In this document: positions 22,643 through 34,800 of the stretch, piece after piece | How the letters are laid out: each line of letters opens with the position of its first letter | Numbering within the stretch: position 1 is the stretch's first letter | DNA from: Nipponacmea schrenckii | Lineage: Eukaryota > Mollusca > Gastropoda > Lottiidae | Direction of reading: 5' to 3' | DNA length: 64,000 bases | NCBI GenBank assembly: GCA_030562195.1 | Contig: CM060200.1 | Location: 21,491,023-21,555,022, forward strand | Program-made: the position numbers and the translations under genes | The notes under the pieces: generated by a model | Databases searched by the model: none | Seen by the model: only the letters and a program-made list of their open reading frames with translations | What the model was told of the DNA's origin: nothing

Positions 22643-23899
22643 TTAAAACTGAGTTGTTGCTGTAATTGGAGATGGTCGATTCCTGTAGATGTACCACAAC
22701 TGTTTGACTATATCAGAAGTAACCATAGCCCCAACGTTTGCATCTAATATCTTTAAAATAAAAATGCCATCTCCTTTCAAGTAAGCTAATACAAACTTCT
22801 TCACATGACTTTTATCCTGCTCTCCACACAGAATATTCAACAATAGTAAATAATCATGTACAAACGATAATCTCTTGCTGTTGATCAAGACGACTAATGT
22901 CCATTTAACTAAGCTAATGATGGAAACTATTGATACAATTACTAGCCAGAACCAAATAAATATGAAGATTTTTTCACTAAAAAGATTAATTGACAGTACA
23001 CACATGCTGGTATAATTATGAACATTGTTGAATTGACGAATCTGATAATCGCATAGGGTAACAAGGGGAAATCGATGAGACTCGATGAAAGGTTCACCAT
23101 AGATCATATTTTGAATTACCTCACTACCATACATAGCATACCAACCGCCAAGGAACTTATTCAACAAGAAGAACTGGGCTACCACATTCACACAATACAG
23201 AACTTTAATTAAATAGTAAAGAATCATGAGATACCATCGACTGGCACTTTGAAATAAAAAATGTCTGGGTTTCTGAACATCGTTGCTGAGTGACGGAATA
23301 GTAACTAACTTTTTGTTAAATTCTAACCACCTGTCCAAATACTCGGAAATGTTTTTCACGTTTTCATCGTGCGTGGTTGAAAGACCATATTGGGTCTTGT
23401 AGGCTAAACTAACGAAATTTGAAACATTAAACCCAGACAGTTCGCAACACATTCGCCACAATATATATGGTAGTTTGAAAAGGAATGCCATAAATAGAAG
23501 GATTATTGGTACCCATTGATAATATGCAAGTTTTGCTGCTTCTCGTACATTTTGGGAAGAAGGTACGACATCTTCCATTTTAACATAATAGGTACTCTGA
23601 ATCCAACAATTTGATAAAACATAAGCTGTCTGGGCTGGTTTAAAATCCGCTGGCGTCCAGCATTGTATTGGTTCTCCTACGAACTGTTTCACTCCAACTA
23701 TAATGGCGAAAATTATCAGTGTCAAAACTGTATAGAGGTGACTTATTCGATCTGCCAGTAAATCGTCATTTGAAGATGTTAGTCTAGAAAAAGCTGCATA
23801 ACTTAAAATGGTATTGACTCTGAAAGGAAATAAGAAAGTGGAATTTCGGACTGCTCGGAACAAAATTTGCGTGTACTTGTTATATATCTTTGAGATCAT
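22643..23899 (-). CDS. Innexin (invertebrate gap-junction channel subunit), 418 aa
   Basis: A single-exon minus-strand gene. Innexins form gap junctions and hemichannels between invertebrate cells, with four membrane spans and cytosolic ends. The signature YYQWVP is at residues 126-131 at the start of the second span. Spans lie near residues 54-75, 127-149, 223-248 and 311-338. Extracellular loop 1 carries Cys80 and Cys98, and loop 2 carries Cys283 and Cys300 in FPLVTLCDYQIRQF...SMC, the expected two per loop. FSRLTSSNDD near residue 37 matches the innexin N-terminus, but about 25 extra residues precede it. The ATG is preceded in frame by TAG four codons upstream, so the longer start is the only one without splicing. 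It lies head-to-head with TPR, 668 bp apart. Family certain; innexin numbering cannot be assigned. Confidence 0.96.
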   Translation of the reverse strand: MISKIYNKYTQILFRAVRNSTFLFPFRVNTILSYAAFSRLTSSNDDLLADRISHLYTVLTLIIFAIIVGVKQFVGEPIQCWTPADFKPAQTAYVLSNCWIQSTYYVKMEDVVPSSQNVREAAKLAYYQWVPIILLFMAFLFKLPYILWRMCCELSGFNVSNFVSLAYKTQYGLSTTHDENVKNISEYLDRWLEFNKKLVTIPSLSNDVQKPRHFLFQSASRWYLMILYYLIKVLYCVNVVAQFFLLNKFLGGWYAMYGSEVIQNMIYGEPFIESHRFPLVTLCDYQIRQFNNVHNYTSMCVLSINLFSEKIFIFIWFWLVIVSIVSIISLVKWTLVVLINSKRLSFVHDYLLLLNILCGEQDKSHVKKFVLAYLKGDGIFILKILDANVGAMVTSDIVKQLWYIYRNRPSPITATTQF

Positions 23900-24567
23900 G
23901 TCATATAGTGGCTATAACCCTATATTTCTTTAATAAATAGTCTAGGCCTAATAATGACATTATTTGATTTCATAATATTATATAGGCCTAGGCCTAGCCA
24001 TGCATTCCATTATTTTCATTGACCTCTTGGGATAGTTTATTTGCACCTAAAAGTGGTAGGCCCTATGTTATATCTATGTTGAGCAAAACGAGTTGCGTCA
24101 AAATAGGCTTCGATATCGAAACCATTCTACTAACCGCCTTAGGCTTGAGTGCGATTATCGGTTGTAGGTTGACCGATTTATTATTTTGTTTTCTAACTTA
24201 TCTATGGATATTAGGTTGAGGTTTAAGTATTCGAACGCAACGAAAACTTACGACATCGTCACAGATCACTGACATTGGCAAGGCAGTTTGTCAAAGGTAG
24301 CTTTCTTCAAAAGCAACTTGTAAACATGTGATATTTCCCGCCAAAAGGACGAGTGCAAAAACAATTTAATACATTGATTTCATGGAACGGAAATTTCATA
24401 TTTATTGAATATTCATGTTAAATGTTAACAATAAATGAGACCTTTTGTCAATTTCTGTGTACATTTTCCATTTTTACATAATAGTTCGTTTCGTCATTTA
24501 ATTTCGTTTACGTTCTAGAAAATTATAAACCGGAAGTATATTGAGAGTTATCGCTACATAGAAAAGC
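23900..24567. promoter_or_regulatory. Shared 5' region of innexin and TPR
   Basis: Divergent starts at 23899 (minus) and 24568 (plus) leave 668 bp for both promoters and 5' UTRs. The 67-codon ORF at 24019-24219 has no recognised product. No TATA box or other site stands out enough to call. Confidence 0.45.
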
Positions 24568-27500
24568 ATGGCGGGTTGCGATTTTCTTTTAAAAGCGCTT
24601 GATTCGTCTGAAATTAATGAATTATCTCTGCCTATTAAGGGTAAATTAGAATCATTTTTAGGTAGCATAGATGATGAACTCACTGAAGCCAAATCTCGCT
24701 ATGAAAATCTTAGAGTAAATTCAGGTAAACTTGGTTTTCTAATACTCATAAAGTGCAGATTCAAATGTAAACATTCAAATATAACTAATACATGAATAAG
24801 ACGTTTCGTTTTGGTTAACAGATTTTTTTACAACTTATGTAGTTGTTCATTTATCAGTTTAAACGCATAATTTAATAGTGTGAGATTTTTGTTTATTGGA
24901 ATTGACAGATAATGGTGATTAAATATTTCCTATTGCAATTATAAAATACAATTGGAGACATGTCAATTTTTAAGTTCTTTAAAGGGATAATAGGCGTTAG
25001 AAGGAACATAAAAATTTAGGTACTTGGTCAACTCGGGTACATGTCAACCCGGAGACACATTTTTGTTAGTTAACTCGGAGACAAAATTTAACTCGGAGAC
25101 AATATTCTCTAGTCAACCCGGGGACAAATTTACCGATGCCGTTATTATATCTTTAGTTGGATGCATTCGATTTTTGCTCCCGGGTCGACACCTCCACTAT
25201 GATTTCAACAGAAAATGATACGAGGAAAGCATCAAACGCCTCAAATTCCAAACCGACTGTCAAACAAGTGCAACATTATTCATAAAATGTGCCGACAAGT
25301 ACATTACCGCTGATCACACATATTTACCGAAACCATGTTTAAAGGAAGTTCCGACCAGGAAAAACCAATCTACCGCTAGTCTCGCTTACTACCGAAAGCA
25401 TGTTTAAAAGAAGTTCCGATCACATGATCGGGATTCGAAAATAAAAGGTTTTGAAGATATCACCTTTATTTCAATGCTAAATATATTGTCTCCGAGTTAA
25501 CTCGAAGTTGTCTCTGAGTTAGCTGATGGTTGTAAATTTGGACAATAACAGTATGTTCCCATCAGTGGACTTACCTGGTGTCATAAATATACATCAAAAT
25601 CCCTCTATTATCGGGTATATCCACAAAATCAAGTAGTTAATTATAAAACGCTTAATACTTCCATTCATCGATTTTCAAATTGTGTAAATATAAAGGGAAG
25701 TAACTCTAATATGAGGATTTTCCTGGTCCTCGACCCTTACTTATTGAATTGCAAAATGATGTTTAAGCGTTGATTCACCAGACGCTCTTATTCACAAACT
25801 GAATGGAATTGTCGCTGGCTCACTTTTTTTTAAAATTCTGTATATATTTTTATTGTCGCTTTTTAAAATTTTGGTAAAGTGCGGGATACATAGGCCTACT
25901 TATTTAACTAATAGTCAATATTAAACACAAATAGAAGCCATAGGACGAGTGTATTCTAACGCCTATTATCCCTTTAAACATAGTTACTAAGCTAACTGAG
26001 TTCCTAAGCTGAGTTACTAAGCTAACTGAGTTCATAAATCTAGGCTTGATTAAACAATTTCACAACTCAGAACTTTCTTTAAACATAGTTTAGGTAGTAA
26101 GCAAACCGAGTTCAGCGATAAATCTAGGCTTGATTAAACAATTTAATAATCAAATTAGTTAATAATGAAAACACAATTAATGATACGTGTGAGCGATCAT
26201 TCAATTAATCAGAGGATTATCAATTATAACCAATAACTTGGCTTCCTATCTGACTATTATAAATAGGTATACTGGTATGAGTCTTTTTTACATTCATTTT
26301 TTTATGTCTGGGTGTATTGTATGTTCGAATGAGGTCTGTCCCTGTCAAGAAATGACAGCACTAAGAATATTGTCACCTAGTTGAATATTTTTTCCTAAAC
26401 TTATCTCCCGGTTGACATGTCATGTATAGTTACTAGACCTATAGGTTGATAAAATGCTGGTATTGATTATTTTTTTCAGAACAACAGTATAATGAATTGG
26501 AAAGAAAGTTGATATCTACTGTTACACACTTAGAGACCGAATCTGCTGCTAAACTAGACTTGAAAAATAAATTAGAGGAATTAGGTAATGAAAAGGCTAC
26601 TTCTTTTCTGTACCTGCAATAAAATGAGAATCAGTCTACAGTTTTTTAACCGAAAGTTTGTGATATCAATCTCTTCATCTTTTAAGAATAATGTGGCCTG
26701 AGATCTGAAACAATGGTCCAACTACAATAATTTGAAATTATTTGTTTCATATGGTCTGAACAATTAATTCTATCATATTATTTTTTACAAGCAGCCTTGA
26801 TTTTTTAAATCAGTATTGTTTACATAATATTAATTCTCTATTCTATAATTATTTTAGAGAAGAAATTATCAGAAGATGATGACAAGTTATCATCTATACA
26901 ATCAGATTATGAAAAAGCTCATGAAGCTGAGGTATGTTTTTACTTTAAATCATGAACTTTAAATATTGTTATTTTCGCAAATTTCTTTTCACTTACATTT
27001 TAGTCTTTATTAAAAATGTGTTAACAAATTCAATCAATAGAAAATTTTTCAATGTATGATAATATTTTTTGATCAGCTCAAGTTTACCAGATTGGCACAA
27101 GAGCTTGAAGCTGATAAGAAAGAACTTACTGATATGGTGCAGAAGAAAGATAAAAAGATAGAAGCTTTAAATGGTGAATGTTGAAATAATTTTATTTTGA
27201 AAATAATCTAGGTTTTTATTGAATTGAATGATAATATATGGATGTGCTAGTATTTACATGTTTAATAAAATAAGCAATAATGTTCTATTCTGCCATCTTG
27301 AATTAAATGGAAACATGATTTTTAAACAGTGTATTTGAGAATGTATTTAACAGTATTACTCATTTACAGATGAATGGAAGAATTTGACAGGAAAAGTGTC
27401 AGAGGGAGATAAATTAAGGTGTGAACTTCAAGCTAAACTTTCAGAGTACCAATCAAAAGATGTTACAAGAGAGGTAAGTAAACATTAATTAGAGTTAAAG

Positions 27501-28870
27501 GAAATTTTCATTACTCAAAGTTATCCTGTGTTCTGAGCGCATCTCGAGGAACAAAAAAATTTTCTTATCTTTCTTGCAATACATGTAAGTTCTTTATAAA
27601 AATTAAACCATCTAAAATACCCTTCAGCAAATACCATGACCTTCATGGCTTGTGAATGTAGAATTATGTAGTATCCTTCTGGTTATAATGTTGTTTGTAC
27701 TTGATAGTTTAAAGAATCCAAGTTAATACAAGAAAGAGATCAGTTATTAGAACGTGTTGAATGGTTGAATAATCAAGTAACAGAAAAATCTAATGCTTTG
27801 ATAGCTGATAGAAAAGAAAAGGTAACTAGATAAAGAGAACAGTTTTTGTCAAATATTTCATGTGAACATTTTAAAGAATTTCTTTTATTGTTTTCACTTT
27901 GTAGATATTACTTGGTATGATTTAGTTATCTGTAATATCTGAGCTCTGATATTTGAGCTATTGTACTAACACAAATCTCTCTGCGATTCCAGATAAACCC
28001 CTGTTAGAATCTTTGCATTCTGAAATTGCAAGCTTATGTTACTCTCTGTGTAGATAATAATAAACTTATTTAAGAATTTAATTATTATTTTTTCCCCTTT
28101 TTGAGTTCATTTGAAATTCTTACAATTTTTTTATTGCAGAGTGTGAAAGTTTTAGAATTGATGTCACAGTTGGAAGTTAAGACAGAAGAGGTTGGTTTTA
28201 TTATGTTTTTGTTACTTGCTATTATGGAAATTTTGTATTTATTTCCAATTAACAAATCATTGTATAAACTGGAGAGGAATGATTATTTTCAATGCCTTGA
28301 ACCTTGTTTTATTTTAAAGCTTAATCATGTGAACGATGTCGTAGCTGGTTTAAAGAAAATCAATGTTGACCAAGGCATAAAGATTAATGAATTAATTCAA
28401 AAACTGAAAGATGTAAGTACTGATATTTTTATCTGAATGTTTGAAAACACAACTTGAAATCACAAGTCTTGATAATTTTTATCAGGACAGTGTTGAAAAA
28501 ATGGATGGTATCAGAAGAAATTCATTTTTAAGAAGAACATGTTATGTTAGCTTGTTATGTCTATTGTTATTACAATTTGATAATGCATTTTTAGGCTAGA
28601 GATGCTCAAATGCAGTCAGATGAGCAATTTAGACAGGAAATCAAAGCACAGACTAAATTGGTGGATCTTTATAAGGTGAGAAGGTTCAATCCTTTTTATA
28701 TTAAAAATATATATTTTGAAATGGTACATTCATTACTTTTGTTTGTTGACTAATAACTAACAATGCTATTGATTGGTTGCAGGATTCAGCAAGCGATAAT
28801 GAAAAAAAGGTTGAAGAATTAGTTAAAGCAGTTGAGGATATGCAGAATATGTTGAAAAATGCTGCTGAAG
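24568..28870 (+). CDS. TPR: TPR exons 1-10 (N-terminal coiled coil)
   Basis: Exons: 24568-24724, 26480-26584, 26858-26931, 27077-27173, 27370-27473, 27708-27821, 28140-28190, 28320-28412, 28595-28675, 28783-28870. All are flanked by GT/AG and their phases join without a break. Exon 10 ends in phase 1 (codon GAA then a single G). The peptide includes EQQYNELERKL, RDQLLERVEWLNNQV and QTKLVDLYKDSA, aligning with human TPR from about residue 50 to 290. Intron 1 (1755 bp) contains a TTAA-flanked inverted-repeat element. Confidence 0.93.
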
Positions 28871-31800
28871 GTAAGCACAGTAGAAATTGTTTGCCAAATC
28901 CAACTGATCTTCGCTACAATTCTGAATCATATATATATTAGGCCGTGCAAAGTAAATTGTCTGTTTTACAGGCCTTTTATTTAAAAAAAACTGTAAACTG
29001 TATTTTAAAATGCCATTGTATGGTAATAATTATTATTATTGGAAATTTTGGAAAAAATTGTCATACATCACATGACAAGGACAAAACAATCTGATTAGAT
29101 CGAACTTCTATTTTAATAATTTTTATTTAGGCCTTTGTTACAAATGCCGATTTTTCGATAACTCGTACTAACGGAGTACTACCGGTTTTAACTTGAGAAA
29201 AGCGGAATGTGTTGAGTGATACCAATAATAAGAAAATCGATCGTATTCGAACATATCAAATTCGTATTTTCTTGTATTCGTTCCCATTTTTCCATAAATA
29301 TTAACTTTTTCAATTCAATAGCAGAAAAAAACCCGGTGCATTATTTTACTTGTAATTGTAAAGGGTCTCGATTTGTTCCACCTTTATTATCCAGAAATTA
29401 AGATTAATTTAATGTTTGGATTGTCCTCACGAAAGTGTGAATAATTTTCATAATTGTGCTTCCTTCAGCAAATAATTGTATTTTCGAACGTTAAATTGTA
29501 TCAGAATCAATTTCAGTTTAAAGTTGTAGAAGAAAATCTTTTTATTGGTGATGAAAAAACGCATTCTAAGCCACTCCCGGTTTTTCGTTAAACGTCAAGG
29601 GAGATAATTATGGTAAAAAATATTTTCCGGAACGGAGAAATAACTCTATTTTACACACAATTTTGGAGACGTGTGCGCATTATTTATTAATTATTCCAAA
29701 ATGTCAATAAATAGTTTTAGAGCGCGGGGTATTTTACCAGAGCACGCGGGGCCTGTAAAACAGACAATTTACTTTGTACAGCCTTAATGTAATACATATA
29801 TAATCACTGTTTGCTTCTCATGGTTGAAATTGTAAAGAAGTCATAATTTTTGTATGTTCAATATGCAGATATTTTTTTCTCCCTATTTATTTTAGCTCAT
29901 AAAGAATTAAAAGAACAAGGACATTATGAGATTGAACAATGTATGAACCAAATACATGAAAAAGGTAATTAATCTTTAATTTTACTTTTTATAATTTGAT
30001 TTTGTTAATGTTTATTAGAAATTATTTACAATTTAAACAGTGTTTAAAATAAAAAAAATTTTCTTTTTTGTTAAATATTTTTTGAAAGAATCTTGGGCAC
30101 AAAATCTAAATTTTGGTAATATGATATGCACAGGACTTCTCGATTAGTTGTAAGATGAAAATGTGACCACTTAATTTTAGAGTTGAAAATTGAAAATTAT
30201 GAAGAAGAATTACGTAATGCCAATGACTTGATTGTGAAAATAAAGGGAGAAGGTTAGTATAATATTTAATAATGGAAGTTGGAAATCTTAAATCTTTAGT
30301 ATCGAGAACAAAAAAGAGGCATTTACTCAATTTACTCATGATGAGAATCATAGACCTTTTGACAAATCTTTTCAAATTGTACCCTGTATAACTTGACACT
30401 TTATAATTCTGTCCAACTTTATGAGCTCAGTGAAAAATAGAAATTAGGTTCCAATTCATTTACTGCAATTGTTTTAACAGAAAATTGACAATCTGAGTGT
30501 AATTGTTGTGAATTAATTTTGAATTAATCTTTATAGGTAATATGAGTATTAGTGCTTTAGAAACTTTATATCCTACAGCAGCTGCTACTAGTAAGATTCT
30601 AAAATCTGGCATGACTTTGACAGAGGTTAGTTTATTATAACAATTTCACTATTATTTATTTGGGTTTACATTAGGCCGTGCAAAGTAAATTGTCTGTTTT
30701 ACAGGCCTTTTTTTTTAAAAAATGGGGCGAGAGGGCGAATTTATTATTTATTATTTATAAGCGCTTTTTTAAATTTGGCACCAGAAAAAATCGGAGCGAG
30801 CGAAGCTATTTATTATTTATTTCTACAAATTTAAAAAATAGATTTAAATCCCCATTCAGATGCAACTATCAGATGTTTTTAGAGTTTGAATGATATTAGT
30901 TGATAGAAATAACAGAACCTTTTTACCTTTCAACTTCACATAAACATAATCATTCCAACATATTTACTACCTCTGACAATGATGCACTTAGGGTGCATCA
31001 GGGCTGATAATATTATGTCAAGACAATGTTATTCTACTACAGTACTAATCCATTTCTATCCATCTGTAAACTATATTTTAAAATGCCATTGTGTGGTAAT
31101 AATTATTATTATTGGAAATTTTGGAACAAATTGTCATACATCACATGGCAAGAACAAAACAATCTGATTAGATCGAACTTCTATTCTAATAATTATGTTA
31201 CAAATGCCGATTTTTCGATAACTCGTGCAGAAAAGTAGCACATAAAACTCCATTCATTTCATTTCATTTCGATAACTGGTACTAACGCAGTACTTCCGGT
31301 TTTAACATGAGAAAAGCGGTATGTGTTGAGTGATACCAATAATGAGAAAATCGATCGTATTCGAACGTATAAAATTCGTATTTTCTTGTATTCGTTTCCA
31401 TTTTTCCATAAATATTAACTTTTTCAAATCAATGGCAGAAAAAAACCCGGTGCATTCTTTTACTTGTAATTGTAACGGGTCTCGATTTGTTCCATCATTA
31501 TTATCCAGAAACGAAATCATCAAGATTAAGATTAATTTAATGTTTGGATTATCCTCACGAAAGTGTGAATAATTTTCATAATTGTGCTTCCTTCAGCAAA
31601 TAATTGTTTTTTCGAACGTTAAATTGTATCAGAATCAATTTCAGTTTAAAGTTGTAGAAGAAAATCTTTTTATCAGTGATGAAAAAACGCATTCTAAGCC
31701 ACTCCCGGTTTTTCGTTAAACGTCAAGGGAGATAATTATGGTAAAAAATATTTTCCGGAACGGAGAAATAACTCTATTTTACACACAATTTTGGAGACGT

Positions 31801-34800
31801 GTGCGCATTATTTATTAATTATTCCAAAATGTCAATAAATAGTTTTAGAGCGCGGGGTATTTTACCAGAGCACGCGGGGCCTGTAAAACAGACAATTTAC
31901 TTTGTACAGCCTTAATGTAATACATATATAATCACTGTTTGCTTCTCATGGTTGAAATTGTAAAGAAGTCATAATTTTTGTATGTTCAATATGCAGATAT
32001 TTTTTTCTCCCTATTTATTTTAGCTCATAAAGAATTAAAAGAACAAGGACATTATGAGATTGAACAATGTATGAACCAAATACATGAAAAAGGTAATTAA
32101 TCTTTAATTTTACTTTTTATAATTTGATTTTGTTAATGTTTATTAGAAATTATTTACAATTTAAACAGTGTTTAAAATAAAAAAAATTTTCTTTTTTGTT
32201 AAATATTTTTTGAAAGAATCTTGGGCACAAAATCTAAATTTTGGTAATATGATATGCACAGGACTTCTCGATTAGTTGTAAGATGAAAATGTGACCACTT
32301 AATTTTAGAGTTGAAAATTGAAAATTATGAAGAAGAATTACGTAATGCCAATGACTTGATTGTGAAAATAAAGGGAGAAGGTTAGTATAATATTTAATAA
32401 TGGAAGTTGGAAATCTTAAATCTTTAGTATCGAGAACAAAATAGAGGCATTCACTCAATTAACTCATGATGAGAATCATAGACCTTTTGACAAATCTTTT
32501 CAAATTGTACCCTGTATAACTTGACACTTTATAACTCTGTCCAACTTTATGAGCTCAGTGAAAAATAGAAATTAGGTTCCAATTCATTTACTGCAATTGT
32601 TTTAACAGAAAATTGACAATCTGAGTGTAATTGTTGTGAATTAATTTTGAATTAATCTTTATAGGTAATATGAGTATTAGTGCTTTAGAAACTTTATATC
32701 CTACAGCAGCTGCTACTAGTAAGATTCTAAAATCTGGCATGACTTTGACAGAGGTTAGTTTTTTATAACAATTTCACTATTATTTATTTGGGTTTACATT
32801 ATATCATTGGTGAACCTACTAGGAAATTGAATGAGAACATCCATGAAAAAAACCAAGAAAATGTTCACGTAAGTAAGTGAACTTTATTTTTGAGATACAT
32901 GTATCTGTGTATTGTAAGCTTATGAATAAGTCTTCTTGTTCTCTGAGATGAAATCTTTTCTATTATATTTAGATATACAGTGAATATGTAAAAGTATCCG
33001 ATAATCTACAAGCAGAAAAAGCTGAAACAAGTCAGCTTAGAATTTACCTGGATGAAATTGGAAAGGTCAGATTTAGTTTCACTTGGCGCTGCCAGATACT
33101 TTTTGACTTTTTGTTACAGTGAAACATTTTTTATAAATGTAGTATCACATTAACATAAAGTGTTTTAAATTCTCAAGAGTTTTAAAATTATTGCAAGTTT
33201 ACAACAACTCATTTTGACTATATCCCTTACTGAAGATTGGCCTTCAATTTGTTCAATGTTTTATGACAGGAATTAGAAGAAAAAGCCCCGTTATTGGTGA
33301 GACAACGTGAAGACTATGAAGCTGCTTTACAGAGTAATAGTAGAATGACAAATCAGTTAAATACAGCTATGGTGGTAAGTGCCAAATTATTGCTCAAAAT
33401 ATTTATTAATACTAGGTTTGATTTTCAAATGTCTAAAAGAGCCAATAAACTTCTTATAGATGTCATTCAGCACTGAAATTCATTACAGATGAGGTACCCT
33501 CCAGACTAATCTGCCATTTTCTATCAATATCAATGTGATTAAAATGGATATAATGCATTGATAAAAGATAATGACAGGAAGTTTCCCAAGTTATTGGCAT
33601 TTATTGGCTCTGTTAATGATACACAACTATGAAATTTTTTAAACATTTTCTGTTTTCAAGGAAAGAGAGGAGCTATTAAAAGATAGAGATCAACAAAAGC
33701 GTAAATCTAACTTCTTAGAAAGAGAAAATCAAAGACTACAACAACAGACAGTTGATTTAGGTAGACAGGTATGTAAGGTTTTGGTGGTGTTTTTTATTGC
33801 CGCTTCTACCTATAAATTTTATGCTACTGTGGTGGCTTGAGTAGAATTTGATGAATAAGACTTCACTGTCTTATTTATTGAATGAGAATGATAACAAAAA
33901 ACTGTGGGATCAATAAAATTAAAATTGTTTTATAGTTGATTTATTTTCATATATAATCCTGGATGAAAAATCAAATACTTATACTTTCAGGTCAAGAGAT
34001 TGGTTCAAGAAATATCTGAATTAAGAGGAGGTCCTATTGTACGTGAAAGTTCTGTTGTATCATCTAGTGCTGATATCACTGCCGCTGATGTTGTCACGGA
34101 AAATCTAGTCACTTTTAGGTGGGTCTTTATATCATTTTTCTTTAGCCAATTTTCTAGTAAACTTTATTTCATATTCAACTTTTTGATATTGGCGCTCTGT
34201 CTTTTGAAACAATCAGTAAAACTTCAGAGAATCTGCATCAATTGTGTGCTTTTTCTTCTGTTTTCTTATTCATTCTTCAATGCTTAGGTATGATCAGAGT
34301 AATTTTCCTCCTACATTATTTATATTTATGTTGTATATCAAATATTATTTTAGAAATGTAGAAGAACTACAGGAACAGAATCAACGTTTATTAACACTGG
34401 TCAGAGAATTCAGTGAGAAAAAAGAACAGGAAGAACAAGAAGCTGTCAATTTAAAGTGAGTGATCTGACCTGATTTGAAAATATATTACATATGTCAGTG
34501 GCCAATCCCAAAGATCTAATTGGCTTTAAGCTCTGAATTTCAAAAAAAAGTCTATAAAGGTAATAGTTAAATTATAAATTTGTTATTTTAGGACGGAAGA
34601 TTTGAAAGAACAGTTAGAAACAGCTTTATTAGAATTATCAACATTACAGTCTGGACGTCAAAGACAAGAAGAACTGGTTGGTTTAGAATGATTTATTATT
34701 CATGCTTCTAACTATTATATGTTTGAACGAAAACTCCTTTGATTTGATAAAAATTATAAGTATATTTGATTGCAAATAACTGGCGTACATTTTTATTTTG

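Noticed and set aside
29216..31572. Paired short ORFs starting MIPI(I/M)RKSIVFE at 29216 and 31330
   Set aside because: They are parts of the two related MITEs, without transposase motifs. One is interrupted relative to the other.
28941..32800. Reading the TPR duplication simply as an assembly artefact
   Set aside because: Not excluded, since the copies are nearly identical, but the hybrid transposon at the junction with flanks from two sites argues for a real recombination product. I kept it as a finding with a read-level test.
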